Shown: positions 1-12,398 of the stretch, piece after piece | How positions within the stretch are numbered: the stretch's first letter is position 1 | Layout of the letters: the number at the start of each line of letters is the position of its first letter | Assembly (NCBI GenBank): GCA_015698045.1 | Contig: BLAL01000012.1 | Location: 868,001 to 932,000 of the forward strand | DNA from: Rhizophagus clarus | Lineage: Eukaryota > Glomeromycota > Glomeromycetes > Glomerales > Glomeraceae | DNA length: 64,000 nt | Direction: 5' to 3' | Made by a program: the position numbers and the translations under genes | Notes under the pieces: generated by a model | Database searches by the model: none | Told to the model about the DNA's origin: nothing | The model's input: the letters and a program-made list of their open reading frames with translations, nothing else

Positions 1-20
1 GTATACAGTACTGCATTGAA

Positions 21-50
21 CCGGATTCGGGTTTATAAGTCCCGAGCCGG
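21..50. repeat. GC-rich hairpin at window edge
   Basis: CCGGATTCGGG and CCCGAGCCGG form an imperfect 10-11 bp stem around a 9-nt AT loop. It is far more GC-rich than its surroundings and begins close to a CAGTACTG string, so it may be the tip of a TIR element cut off by the window start. No partner end is visible. Confidence 0.35.
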
Positions 51-274
51 TGCAAAGTGTTTGAATTGTTGTATAACGTTCACTGAAAATGTTTTTGTTA
101 GTTAAAACCAATATTTAGAAATCATTTTTAATTGAATAATTATTTTTAAAATAGAATTCTCAATTAAAAACTTGTAGCAATATTCAAATACATTAGAAAT
201 AAACATTAAGAATTGCACTATTATTATAAGAAAGTTATAATATTTATAAGATAGCTAAGGTATTATCATTACAT

Positions 275-884
275 TTATTCAATGATTTGTACGTTAATTC
301 CATCTATCGTTAAATTAAAGGGTATATCCTTCAAAAAATCGATAAAAAGTTGATCTTCTGAAAAATATCCTCCTTTCGCCACCTCATCATCTCCATAATC
401 AATCTCCTCCAATGATTTGTTTTTTAATTGCTCATGATAATAGTCATACTTTTTCAAAAACTTCTCTGATCTTGCTGTTATAATAGATTTTTTACCTGAT
501 AACAATGTATACATGCTTAACATGATGGAATTATCATCTGAATGACATTCTGAATTGAATGTAGTGGTAATTATGTATGTATAATGACTGAGAATTGTGA
601 ACAAGTTCTTTAATGGTTTGATAGGAACAATGGCTGCTAAACATTCTCTCATCATAAAATCCTTAATTAATTCAGCTCCAAGAAACACGGTATATTGATG
701 GATGTTTATTTAAGTTGTTTTTATAATTGCAGAGAAAATTAACCAACCATGTACCTAGACCACAGCCTTTAACATTCCCATCATGTTGTTGATAAACAAC
801 AATATAATATTCATAAAAGTATTGACTTTCAGATGGCCCACCCAGGACACTTGTTTCATTTTTTTCTTTTAGCTTTACGTTCAC
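275..884 (-). pseudogene. unidentified small gene, two frames overlapping out of register
   Basis: Two minus-strand reading segments adjoin here: an upstream one (884 down to about 672) and a downstream one of 137 codons (688-275). The downstream segment has no ATG at its beginning (it opens on GTG) and reads on naturally from the upstream one after a one-base change of register near 688, where they overlap. The upstream piece has Gly-rich GCGLGTW and an aromatic YYIVVYQQ stretch; the downstream piece is acidic with a C-terminal LTIDGINVQ. No family was recognised. An intron is possible, because a CTAG/GTACAT donor-like site lies in the upstream segment, but no convincing acceptor was found. 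It may be a real gene with a mis-assigned junction or a recent pseudogene. A homology search and RNA reads would decide. Confidence 0.4.
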
Positions 885-3800
885 GAAGAATTGTAAGACC
901 AGGTGATTCGATTTTAAAAGTTTTGTATTTTTTTTTTTTTAAAAAAAAAAGATCAAGATAACTGTGGCTTTGTCATAATTAATAATTAATATAAAAGTAT
1001 ATATTATTTTTTCGTGAAACAAACAATGTTATGCTTGTGATATTATTAATGTGTTCGTAAATGAGTGAAAATAATAAAAATAGAGATAAATAATTAGATA
1101 AATCCACATTAAATACTCAGATGGTCGAATAATGGCATGGAATAATGTTAATTTGAAAATATTTTTGGCAATTGTTAAATTTGAATTTAAATTATACACG
1201 GTTTTTTTAAATAAAAATTTCTTAAGTGCTGTAATAAACATTTTTTGACTTTTATTTCATTATATATTAATGTCAATAATAGGATTTGTATTGATAAAAC
1301 TTATTTTTATAATAATACACACATTTACCAAAATTATTTCCATGTTTGTACTTATATACATCATTACATATTATGATGTAAAATTGTCCATAAAATAAAT
1401 CATGTTATAAATAGTTGAGTGCCGAAATTGTATTATAAAAAGCAAAACTATAGATTTACAGAAACATTTATAAAATTGATATCTTTATCTGGTAAACAAA
1501 AAATTTTTAGAATTTGGTTAAATACTAAAATTGGCTCTGAAACAACACATTACTTTATAAAAAAAAAAAAAAAATATTTATATAGCTTTAATAAAGGCAC
1601 AAGTTATTCATACTTTTGATTGAATTATAATATTTAAAAGATTTATAAATAAATATCACAAAACTAGGTGTCATAGATTACTTCTGGGAGATTACTTATT
1701 GTTAATAACAAGCTATGGCGAAGATATCGAATAGAAGATTAAATAACATAAACTACTACATAAAAGAAAATTCTCATAAATTTTATGAAAATAATGAAAT
1801 CTCATAAATATGCATTCGACTTTAATGAATAGATATATAACAATGAAACATTAATTACATAAAAGGATATTTTCTGAAAGTCTCTCTTATTAATGATATA
1901 AGTAAATGGCATAATTTGAAAGATTTAGAATAAATCTTAAAATTCAAAGGTTAAATTAATTTTTCTAGCCAATCAATAATGAAATATCACTCTTATATTA
2001 GGATTTCAAAAAATCTTCTTCCTTATAAGATTTATTTATTTATTGCACTGCTATTATAGTTATTATAGTCATTTTCTCATTCATTAAAATAATTTAAGCG
2101 CTCTACTTAAAGTTCCATTTTATATATTATTACTAATAATAATAACGTCCATCTTCATAACATTGGAAAAAAAAAATCACGGGATGATATTAAAAAATTG
2201 TGTGATATTATAGGTTTAATTATTAGCACGTATAAAAAACATATTTATTCATAGGGATTTATGAACTATGTGAAAAAGTTTATTATATTAACAATTTATA
2301 AATGTAGTAAAAAAACAATTATCGCACATTTACAGAAAATCAAAATTGGATGATTTGTTTGGTAGAAGAGAAGTATTAGAAGCACGCGCTTCTTTCACAA
2401 ATTTGGTATGAAAAAACTCCAGCAACTTCAACACCAATAACAATACACTAATAATCATTTTTACAATATTTTTGTAAAACAACAACTTGTAATAAAATAC
2501 TAGTATATTTATCTAAAGAGTTTATAAATTATAGAAAAAATCATTTCTATGCAGCTAGCTTACTCATAACTATTTTAAAAGGCTTGTTCATTCATTTTTT
2601 ATAATTAAATATGCAATAATATAGGGTCTAGTTATATGATCTAAGAGATTCTTTAGCAATTATTGAACAAATACAAATTATAGATAAAATATATTTGATT
2701 GCTCCTCATCACTAACTTAAATATAATCATTGAATATATCATCATCAATCTTTCTGAAAGATTGAAAGAATAATTTCTGTATTGTTTCATAGTCTTCAGA
2801 TGAATTAAACATCTAAAGATATCATTATACATTTATACCTATTATAAACGCAATTAAGATTAAAATTATCATTTATAATATTTTATCGTATTCTGATTTA
2901 CTATAAATCTTGTAAGGTGCGTCTTCAGAGCACAAAGCTACATAATAATACTCGATATAACTGGAGGATATTAACATGAATACTGAAGAATGAAATTTTA
3001 CAGAAAAGGATAATAGTAAGGATCATATAATTTATTAGTATAAAGGCATAAGGTTTGCGTGAAAAAAATTATTCAGTTATTTAATATAAAAATAATTTAT
3101 TTAAATTAAAAAATATGACAAACTTTAATTTCATTAATATTAATAGATATTTAATAATTCGATTAAACTTTCAATCCCAATTTCAAAGAATTCTTGAACA
3201 GCATATATTTTGGGTTACATTGAAATTAATCAAAGATATATTGTCCGATATAATAAGCTTTACATAAGCCGATATTAGATTACTATAATAATAAATTATA
3301 GAAATTTTATAAAATTGAAGAAATAGTCACATTACAATTCTGCTCATTAAAGGTATGATTCCGATATTTCTTCAAAATTATTCAGCTATCCATCGGACCA
3401 TATAGTAGCTTAAATTATTTTATTAAAGAATGGTAGCTGCATATGAACTCTTGGATGTATGGAACAAATTAAGAACTTTCATAGAGAGTCTAAAAAAAAA
3501 GGTATCATTTTGTTAAAAGTTTGGATTCTTATGATTATTATGTATATAAGTCAAGAATATAATTGCTGGTTTAGATCCAAAAGTTGGATTAAACCACTTA
3601 ATTTTTAGAAAATTTTTAATTAATTTGGGAAAAAGGAACGTTTATTTCTTATAAATTTATTGCAAAAATGGATTATTTAGTTTTCATCTAGCTTAGAAAA
3701 AAATTATAGAATTTTAATTCAAACCCAATTATGATAATCAGATATGATCATTGATCAGACAAAAATATTTTAATGCATTAGTGCAGCAGATTTTCATTGA

Positions 3801-5421
3801 CCAGAATATCATCAGTTAATGCTTGATTAACGAAGAAGAACGGCCTAGAATCAGAATGTCAATCGATGATCTTATATCAGAGACCTAGATTTAATATATA
3901 TATATATATATATAACAAGATATAACTCAAGCGATAGTGATATTGATTTCAAGTACTGTAAACAGAATTACAATACATAATTAATGATTAATTTAATTAT
4001 TGATCTCATATTTAACTCTCATGTTTAATTCCAATATTTATCTTTCATACTTGATTCTCATATTTGACTATTCCAGAACTTTACTTAAACTTGCTTTCAA
4101 TGATGTATTATTTAATGTCTTCTCATTAGTCTAAAGAGAACAATGTACTGTACATTCCATTTATTAACCGAAATAAAAAGTGGATTCTATTAATTGATTT
4201 ATGACTAATAAATAATAATTGAATGTAAAATTAACAAAATTTGAAAAATATAATTTTTTTTTATGTAAGAAATTCCTTTATTTGGAACTTTAGTTGGAAT
4301 ACTCCTTTTTTAGCAACTCGTTTGAACATAATAATTTATTAGACAAATAAAAATTTGTTTTGTAAAATTTAAATTTCAAAAATGACTCAATAGTAACCTA
4401 ATTTAGAAAATTAAATGATCATTGTCTTAAAGTTATTATAATAAGGCCGGTGATAATTAAATCCAATCATATTTATTTGATCGCAGTCCTAATTTTATCT
4501 CTTGTAATTTAAATGGAGTCTATTTTACAGTATACGTAAGTAATTACATGGAAGTGATTTCATGATATCACACCCTTTGACATTAACTATGCAGTAGTAA
4601 TAAAAAAAGACTTTATTAAATGTGTGAATGAGTTATCGTTGGTTATTCAATGATATAATGGAACATCAAAAAAGAACTGGTGATGAAATAAGTAACAGTT
4701 TAAAATATTTCAAAAAATACAATGTAAGACATAATTACTATACATCCCAGAATTTGACATATTTACTATCAAATTCAAAGTCAGTTATTAAAGAGTAAAA
4801 ATGAGTCCATGATATTACTGCGATGTTTGTATCATAATTATGCTAATATTTTTTAAAAACAATCACTGTATTCAGTACTGAACCATTTTAAATAAAATAT
4901 ATTCGATCTATTAAATGATTTATATGATTACAAATTCAAATTTATAATATCCTATCGCCTAAGCCTTAGCACGTTAATAAGTATACTTAACAAAAATTTG
5001 CAGTTTATATATCATCAAATAACCTGGAAATTCTTGTTAAGTCGTAGTCAATAAAGTAAATGCGATATGTCATTGAAAAGTTTTCAAATTCATGTATTAA
5101 CAATAATTATGAAAATTTTAAGCAGATTTACATTACAATTAAATTGAAGTTCTTACAAATTTGACATGAACTTACTTGTGGCTATCACAATTATGATTTT
5201 TCATATTGAAAGTTATCTTATACTTTGAAGAGTCAGACAGTATCGGTTGCTTATGTACATTCAAATAAATTACAGCGATTATATTATCAAGAAAAATATA
5301 TAAATGTTGAGAGAATTTTCGAAAATTAAACATATAAATTTTCAATAATCATTTTTTATATTTAAAATTTAACCTAACGCTAATACATCTTGTTAGAAAA
5401 GTAAAACAAAATAAAAGGCAT
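885..5421. other. AT-rich region without supported genes
   Basis: About 4.5 kb of AT-rich sequence dense in stops in all frames. It holds a T/A homopolymer pair near 929-949 and a (TA)n run near 3894-3914. Short open stretches around 2200-2400 and 2930-3500 have a faintly coding-like look but no recognisable motif. Nothing more can be supported. Confidence 0.6.
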
Positions 5422-6825
5422 TTAAATCCATTCAAAAGTACTATAAGAACGTTTCCAATTATAGAAATCATTATTATATTTTGCAACTATCCCTTCAGCT
5501 TTGTACTTTTTGATCAAATTATTTATACTTATACCCTCCATTTTACGTATTTTTAACAAAATAGGTGGTCTTTCTTTCCAATTATCAAAAAAGTATTTTA
5601 AGGATTTTAATTCAATTGTCATATTACAATAAAAATAAAATTTAAATTTGAATAATCCAATTGGTGATGATTTTGTTAATATTTTGAACATTTCATCCCA
5701 ATCAAAATAATCATCCTCATTGGAAATAGGCACTACCAATCCATTTAAATGCTGACAATTAATTAATAAGTTTTTCAATTCTGATATATTATCGTTTCTA
5801 ATCGGCAAACAAAAATATTTAAGTCTTGGACAATTTTGATATATAGTTCGGATAATTCTTCTATTGGCAGTTTTACTTTGAAGAACATAACAAATGCTGA
5901 TTTCATTAAGATGTCCATTTGTATTTTTAATTAAATTTGTTAAAACTTTGATTGGAACACCTGTAGTTCTTAATTTTTGTAATAAAGGTAAGGATAAATC
6001 TTCCAAGCAATTCCATTTTTCATTAAAACGATCGGTCAACTCTAAAATTATTAAATTTACAAAAGATGAAAGAATTTTGGTGATTGGAGATTTGGTTGTC
6101 CGAAAGTATTGGATAGTATTTGCATGCTTAACCAATGAATTTTCAAGAATTTTACACGATCCTTCTTTATTGGTTACATTAAAATTGACTTTAATTAATT
6201 CTTTTTGACTTTGAATTAATTTAGCAATTCCAATATTATTTTTAGGTTTTTCAATATTAAGATCCAACTCTTGAATAGACTGACAAATTTCTTTTAATCC
6301 AATCAAATCAATCCTTTCCATGGTATTACTACAATTAAGGAATTCTAATCCTGAAAAGAGTTGTCGTGCTTGGGGAATATGATGAATATGTAAATAATGT
6401 GATATATAAAGGTGTGTAAATTTAATCTTCCTATTGTAAAAAAGAATGAGTATTTCTTTTTTGATCAATGATACAGGTTTAACAACACTATAAACACTAT
6501 CAACAATACTAAAAATTTCTTTCAAATTTAAATGTTTACAAAAACTAATGTAATCAAATAAAGGTTTTTGATACGAAATTCTTGAAAGTTTAATTCCTTG
6601 TTCTTTTAATTTTTCTTTTGATTCGTATGATAAATGTGAAAGAATTACGTTTAGTAATGATTTATCTTTTCTTAAAATTATTTGACTCCATGGATTTCTC
6701 CATAAGATTGGAATGATAATTTCACAGCAAGTTCTATTAGTTAAAAGACATGAATAAAGAGTCTTTTTATCATCTTGCAATTCTTCAAATACAAAATAAA
6801 GGATGTCGATATTTAATTTTGCCAT
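5422..6825 (-). CDS. F-box protein 1 (glomeromycete family)
   Basis: This is a single-exon gene of 467 codons. The N-terminus (residues 3-45) is an F-box: LNIDILYFVFEELQDD, then SCLLTNR, CEIIIPILWRNPW. The Leu/Ile-rich remainder has spaced LEFLNC, IQELDLNI, LIILELTD and LKYFCLPI strings resembling degenerate leucine-rich repeats. F-box proteins usually recruit substrates to an SCF ubiquitin ligase through Skp1; the LRR-like part would bind the substrate, which is unknown. The start codon lies just after a poly(T/A) leader, as in the two paralogues in this window (residue-level similarity is clearest in the first 45 residues and in the C-terminal LKYFFDNW / TFEWI region). There is no break, so it is probably functional. 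The family call is confident; the specific role is not known. Confidence 0.85.
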   Translation of the reverse strand: MAKLNIDILYFVFEELQDDKKTLYSCLLTNRTCCEIIIPILWRNPWSQIILRKDKSLLNVILSHLSYESKEKLKEQGIKLSRISYQKPLFDYISFCKHLNLKEIFSIVDSVYSVVKPVSLIKKEILILFYNRKIKFTHLYISHYLHIHHIPQARQLFSGLEFLNCSNTMERIDLIGLKEICQSIQELDLNIEKPKNNIGIAKLIQSQKELIKVNFNVTNKEGSCKILENSLVKHANTIQYFRTTKSPITKILSSFVNLIILELTDRFNEKWNCLEDLSLPLLQKLRTTGVPIKVLTNLIKNTNGHLNEISICYVLQSKTANRRIIRTIYQNCPRLKYFCLPIRNDNISELKNLLINCQHLNGLVVPISNEDDYFDWDEMFKILTKSSPIGLFKFKFYFYCNMTIELKSLKYFFDNWKERPPILLKIRKMEGISINNLIKKYKAEGIVAKYNNDFYNWKRSYSTFEWI

Positions 6826-7222
6826 TTTTTTTTTTCCTTCTTTTCTTGTTAGAAAATTCCTTTGTTTTTTTTATTGTTAAGAAAAAAGAAAAAAGATGAA
6901 ACATTTCTTGTTAAAGCACGTAATCGTACTTAAATATTATTTTTATGACACGTTGCACAATGAAATTGACCAGAAAAGTAACGATTACACGTTACGTCGT
7001 TAGTCGTTACGGTCATCACGCGAAAACATCACGTGAATTAGTCTCGACGAATACAAACCTTCTTTTTTTCGTGTAATAAACCGCGCTTTTGCAAGCCCGT
7101 TAGAAGCTAGACTTTTCACATTATTTTATTTGACAACATTTGTTTTATGGCTTATCACTTATATAAATACTAAAATTTAACTTCACCGATCTCAACGGGT
7201 TTAACTCTTTTTATGATGCTGA
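6826..7222. other. upstream region of F-box gene 1
   Basis: This is a T-rich leader followed by a block near 6970-7090 that is GC-richer than its surroundings and repeats TTACG/CGTTAC in both orientations (ACGATTACACGTTACG, TCGTTAC). It may carry regulatory sites for the minus-strand F-box gene, but no known motif was identified. Confidence 0.3.
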
Positions 7223-7438
7223 AACAATCTTATAACAATTTCTGACAAAGACCATTGTACCAAGTTATCTAAACAACTTTTTGAAGGACAACAAAAATAT
7301 GCTCAATTACGCAAAACTGTTCGCGAGTTAACGCGAAATGAACCTTACTTATCTTGTTCGCGTGATCATCTTGATCTGTTGACCAAGTTAATCGATCGAA
7401 TTTCTCTAAAGACTAAACTAAATCAGCCAAACATTTGA
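7223..7438 (+). pseudogene. short unlisted coding-like frame
   Basis: A 71-codon open frame without its own ATG ends in TGA at 7436-7438. It is unusually coding-like: few AT-only codons and a predicted-helical, charged composition (for example LSKQLFEGQQKYAQLRKTV, LTRNEPYLSC, DHLDLLTKLIDRISL). A possible ATG at 7216 is in another register and closes after nine codons, so a one-base shift would be needed to use it. It is probably the tail of a decayed gene or an exon whose upstream partner lies in the preceding 400 bases. No family was recognised. Confidence 0.4.
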
Positions 7439-8659
7439 CGAAATAAAAACAATAATGATGAACATTTAGTAACATTATTCTAAATGATTAAAATACCTTT
7501 GGAATAGACAAGTTTAGAAAATTTCAATTCTTCGATTATAATATTCGAAAGACTTTTTCTCGTGATGTATTGAAATTTATTGCCAGATGAATGTTTATAA
7601 CAAAAATAAATGTACATACATGCGTATAATGTATATGAAAATGTCACTTTTAAATAATTTAATTTTTCTTATCAAATTATATCCATGTACATGTACGTGT
7701 TATCCTACATAATGCAATATATTGATCAATTGCAAATTATTCAATTCTTCAATAAATTGAAACAAATTCATTATATGAATCATATTATTATACTTACTTT
7801 ATATGGCATTTGCAGAAATTTATTCTGCAAAATAACTTCAATTCCAAATGCCAAAATATTTCTCTTTTTTTTCACATGAAATGAATTTATAATATGTAAT
7901 ACTATATATGATCTTGTTACTAAATAACAATAAAAAGAAATGACGGTTTTGAAAGTCTAAATAATTCCTGTATTGGTTGAATAATAACTGATTTTATGTC
8001 TTAGTTTATCTTAATCATAATAAAAGATTTCCAATCGATATCTTTAAATATATTTTTGGTAATAAAACGATAGCAAAAGAGACGTGCAATATAAAATAGT
8101 AAAAATACTCAGTTCATAAAATATTCCCATAATTGATTTCTTTGAATCATTTGTAACAAAATAGATGTTCTCTCTAAAACCTTTTTTTTTTTTTTTTTAC
8201 AATTAAGTGTAAATCCAATAAAATTTTATTGATTGCAAATTGTGACAATGCTAAAGAAAAAAAAAATGAAAAGAAACGTTAGTATTATGATAAAATTACA
8301 ATTTTAAAAGAAAATACATATATAAAATATTTAATGGTGCTAACTATGTGTGTGTTGCCATGATTTATTAATCAAAACTCGGTTATTCTAAACTAGTGTT
8401 CTTTTTTGATGCGACTATATCTCAGAAACCCAAGAATAAATGTAATATATCCATATTTCCACAAATCATTGAATTATTTATTATCGTGTAATGATATTTA
8501 TTTCGTCCATCATATACAATAATAAAACTAAAAATAAAATAAATAATGAAACCAAAAAAGTCTAAATAAAGTATTTCAAATAACAAATTTAACGATAAAA
8601 AAATATACCTTAATGAAATTTATTCAACTAATCACGAACATTGTTTTTATCATAAATAT
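7439..8659. other. AT-rich spacer
   Basis: No supported gene. It contains T and A homopolymers (about 8186-8200) and short frames with no coding character. Confidence 0.5.
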
Positions 8660-9250
8660 CTGTTATTTTGTTCGGAACTCCCTCCACCAGGCAAGATCAC
8701 CAATCCTCCGAGAATGTTGACAGCAATATGAATAATTGTTGAAATGTATTCGCAACGCATAGGCTCATTACTTTCTACGACTGGCCCATATTTTTTATCC
8801 TACGAAGAATATCATCTATGCAGAGCTTAAACTCTGAAGAACCTTCATCGATTGGGTGAGAGACTATAAAATAAAAATACGTGAGTTGGAATTCGTAACG
8901 AAAAAAGTTGACATGAGCGTAACCTACCTGTGTGAACTGAGGGATGCTCGGTATGCTGTTACTTCTAATGCCGTATTTTTCTAACATTTCCTCCAAACTC
9001 TTGTAGAGGAGAACGGGCGCTTCGTATCGTCTTTGAGGGTCTTGGCCTCTTTTACAAGTCTCATAGCTGGCCCTCCTTTTATAACTTTTGAAATCTTTTT
9101 TGGTCATGTCAAAGAAGTCTTTACCGGTAATTTTTTAGTTGCGGAGTATTTTAAATTCGTCATCGTCTAGCTTGAGGTTCAGCTTTTTCAAGTGTACGAT
9201 ATACGATAAGGGTAGCTGTATCCCAAGTAAGAGTCGTGTTCAGCTGTTGA
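8660..9250 (-). pseudogene. SAM-domain / nuclease-family gene remnant (crinkler-like style)
   Basis: Minus-strand coding segments resemble a family greatly expanded in Rhizophagus. First comes a SAM-like N-terminal part (LKKLNLKLDDDEFKILRN, then KITGKDFFDMTKKDFKSY). A linker SLEEMLEKYGI...IPSIPQFT follows, then EFKLCIDDILRRIKNMG and a short piece with MRCEYISTIIHIAVNIL, where the nuclease-like half of such proteins usually begins. A probable 60-nt intron lies near 8875-8935. Full-length members continue for another ~200 residues that are absent here, so this copy is truncated, and it carries several breaks. Its promoter survives upstream (see 9255-9400). The family assignment rests on remembered family patterns, not on a search. 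Confidence 0.55.
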
Positions 9251-9254
9251 GATA

Positions 9255-9400
9255 GATATAGCGCTTTTATATATAGTTGTTAGGTTCGGATTAAAAATGT
9301 GTTACTTCCGGAGTGATACAGATGTGAAATAAAAATTTACTTCTGGGGGAAAAGCAAGCGTAATAAATGATTTTACGTCGCACAGAAAGATCGAGTGATT
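9255..9400 (-). promoter_or_regulatory. conserved family promoter, copy 1
   Basis: Read on the minus strand, this block is clearly homologous to 14190-14308 on the plus strand. Both carry TAAAATCAT..ATTA, CGCTTGCTTTTCCCC, AGAAGTAAATTTTT, TTTCACATC and GTATCACTCCG in the same order and spacing, and both end in a TATAAAAG box directly before the gene remnant. Sharing between two family copies suggests a functional core promoter duplicated with the genes. Confidence 0.6.
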
Positions 9401-9404
9401 TTCA

Positions 9405-10200
9405 CTATTGCGTAATTGCACATGATTTATAGGAAAACGTTGATACTTTATCAATAAACATTTGCGAATAATCGAAACATCGGTTACATAATGTGAATAA
9501 AATAGTTTGTTCGGAACTGGCTTTTTCTAAGCATTTCTGCGGTAAAATAAATTGATAAATTTTGATTATGAGGTTAAGCACTGTTTCTCTTGCATTCGGT
9601 TCAGCAAGATCAAGACCACCTCCTAGAATATTTTCAGCTGGCCATCTTTGAATTTCAACTGAATGATTTTTTGGTGAGCCTTGGTCAAGCTCTTTCCAAT
9701 ATTTAGCAGGAATCACTGCTTTCTAAAATGTGACGTATGTTGAAATAACACGAACGGCGAATATGGTCTGATCTCTATAGTATTCCTTTGTTCTAAAAAA
9801 CGGACGCATATTTTCATTTCTACTGGCTAACATTTCTATAGCGATTTGTGCTTCCCCAAATCCACTTATCCGGGTGCTTATCATATTTAAAAAAGTTATT
9901 TGGGTGACAAAAGAAAGAACTTATATCAGGCAAACAATAGCATACTAACTTCTACTACAACAATAGCATTGTCTCGAAACCTAATTATAAATTCAGGTTT
10001 TTCTGATACAAGAGCGTCATTCATGACATAAACTTCGTATTCGGGTCTATTTCTAGATTTTAAAAATATGAACTTTAGAAAGATTTAAGAGCCGATTAGA
10101 ATGTAACAACAAAATAATTACCACTGATTACTCACCTAATCATTAAGGGGAAAACATTTAACTTGAAAACACGTAGTAGGTCATCCACCTCCCGTTAATC
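9405..10200 (-). pseudogene. PD-(D/E)XK-nuclease-like remnant of the same gene family
   Basis: Minus-strand exon-like segments read in order. An exon ends LRVFKLNVFPLMIR at a GTGAGT donor near 10137. A second contains RPEYEVYVMNDALV and KPEFIIRFRDNAIVVVEV. A third contains FGEAQIAIEMLASRNE and TKEYYRDQTIFAVRV, followed by a 103-codon tail (VEIQRWPAENILGGG). The E...VVVEV and downstream helix pattern suggests a restriction-nuclease-like fold of the sort seen at the C-terminus of crinkler-type proteins. The copy is broken, with a few interruptions, and has no visible start. It lies upstream of the SAM remnant on the same strand, the reverse of the usual domain order, so the two are probably separate gene copies. 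Fold assignment is tentative. Confidence 0.45.
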
Positions 10201-10821
10201 AAGTATCTTCTGCTGCAGAAGTAAACATCTAACGATCTGACTTGTCGACGTGGATATTCTGGCTTTTTCATTAATGATCATTATCAGATACTAGTGAAGA
10301 TTCACCTTTGAAACATAAATTGAAATTACCTCATAAACATAAAAAGCAAGTCTGCACGTTAAAAGGATTATTACATGACCGGAAAACGCTGGGTTTTAAT
10401 TTTTATTTCTTAGCTAATATGGGTAATATCAGATCTTTTTTAAATGGAAATATTTGTCCCTCTTTTTCTATATATTTGCCTATTTTTTTTTTTATTATAA
10501 TTTTTTTTCTTAGACAATTATTTTTTTTTACAACTTATGAATACATACATTGTAACAAATTATGAATTTATTGCATAGAAAAAATTTATATTATTAATAA
10601 ATTACTCCTTCAACAAATACAATCTTATACAAGTTGAAAAAAAATATTCATTTACCTGATTAGTTATAGACTTTGTTCTCACAAACTGTATAAAGGTAAA
10701 TTTCCTTTAGTCTAAAATTTATAAATCTAAAATAAAGAAAGTAATTGTAAGTACTAGTACTATTTAACCAAAAAACCTCAACATGAATAGTTGATGAAAA
10801 CATAATGCATTATGAAGTATA
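10201..10821. other. spacer, no gene seen
   Basis: AT-rich, with a T-rich block about 10480-10530. The 85-codon frame here is low-complexity FFF/III over that block and is not supported. Confidence 0.5.
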
Positions 10822-11070
10822 TTAAGGGCGTCTTTCAGAAAGCATCTGTATAACAAATCTTTGCACACAGAGATTTGCCTCATCAGGGGATTTCTGAAAA
10901 CAAAGAAGGACGTTCACAGTAGGTTGCCCAAACTGTGGCCACGAAGCGCTTCCAGTTCTTTGAATCAAAAAATCCTGATGAAACAAAACAATATCTTGAA
11001 AAAGATGCCAAACAATATTGGTTTGTTGAGGAAGGTACATAACCATTCCTCCTCCAGAATGATAGACCTC
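10822..11070 (-). pseudogene. unidentified coding remnant
   Basis: A minus-strand frame of about 80 codons closes at 10822 and has good coding texture (FVEVYHSGGGMVMYLPQQ, QTNIVWHLFQDIVLFHQ, CFQKSPDEANLC) and higher GC than the flanks. It extends upstream of its first ATG, so it is likely an internal or final exon of a decayed gene. No family was recognised. Confidence 0.4.
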
Positions 11071-12398
11071 AACAAAGGGATCCTAGGATCTCACCATCTA
11101 AATCAATACACTAACCAGGGTGCGCATTGCTAACACCTTTGATTAGGTGCACTTGGAATTGCCTTTCAACAACCTTCACAGCAAGAATTTAATGACAACA
11201 ATAGTACCTTATATTTATAATCCAATTGTGATAGTTTTAAAGAAGGTCTTTTGTCCTCTAAAATCTTCTAGTAAAGATAAAGTATTATAAGCCAGGTCCA
11301 CAAATATATAACCAAAAGCGTAAAATGATTCCTTCCAATTTTCTTATGTTTTTCTTGCTCTTCTCTTAATTTTAAAATTAGGTTAAATTAAGATAAAAGA
11401 TTGAAGAATGTCTTCACTTCCTTTAAAATAGAAAAATAAAAATAAAGAAAATAATAAAAATGTAAATAATATATGAAATGTAAAATCCGCAAGGGATATC
11501 TTAGACCAATGTAATACCAGAGATATTATGACCAAGTAGAGTAAGTTTAAAATAAAGAAATTTACTTATTCACTACAATAATAGTAAATTTCAGGCAGTA
11601 AATTTCAATTTTGGAAAATTTTAAAGTTTTTGACAATACAGTAATAAATCGGTACTCTTCCAAAGTCCTTCTAAATTTTAAAGTCAAAAACAGTAATAAA
11701 ACGTTATTCCATTCTCCACTTATCGAAGTTCTTCTTGATGATTCAGGAGAAATTTTAGATGAAGGCAGGTTTACTTTCAGGAAAAGGACAACTTTTAGAT
11801 GAAAGTTTACTTGTGGAAATCTTAGCTCCGACGAAATTTTGGACAAGATTTGATTGTGGGAAAGAAAAGTTGCGAAGCAATATACTTTATATTTATACTA
11901 TTTATACATAATGTCATAATCTCATAATTCAAAAAGGACCCTAAAATTTGGGTACTGTCAGTTTCATCAGAATATTCGAAGTAATATTGTGCAAACTTTT
12001 TTTGATGACTCATAAACTCATAATTATGTTTCCTTTTATATACGCGTGCAATGATAAAATATTCTTGCAGAGCCTACAGTAAAAATGAGTCATCAGCAAC
12101 AACATTACCACATGATACACGCAACCATTTATGTTGCAGATTTAAGAGTCAAGATTATTTAAAGAAATGAAAAAATTGGTAAGTAATATATAACTTTTAA
12201 AATTATGCCACACGTTTTAACATTAGTTTCATCATCATCGATTATGTTGATTATGTTTTATTCAATATAGAAAAAGCCCTTATTTACAGAATCGGTTATC
12301 TCACATAATCTATTATTTGATGTCTCAATACAATACACTACTCACAGAACTTTACACATATCTTCTAAGATTACTATATCATCAAGTTAAAAATTCTT
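11071..12398. other. AT-rich spacer with an imperfect internal repeat
   Basis: No gene is supported. Around 11600-11810 the words TTTTAAAGT and TTTACTTxxxGGAAA recur (for example TTTTAGATGAAGGCAGGTTTACTTTCAGG and the adjacent ACTTTTAGATGAAAGTTTACTTG), suggesting local tandem duplication. Confidence 0.4.

Noticed and set aside
1029-1619. Two short frames (minus 1029-1241, plus 1419-1619)
   Set aside because: AT-driven composition, no motif, no conserved neighbours.
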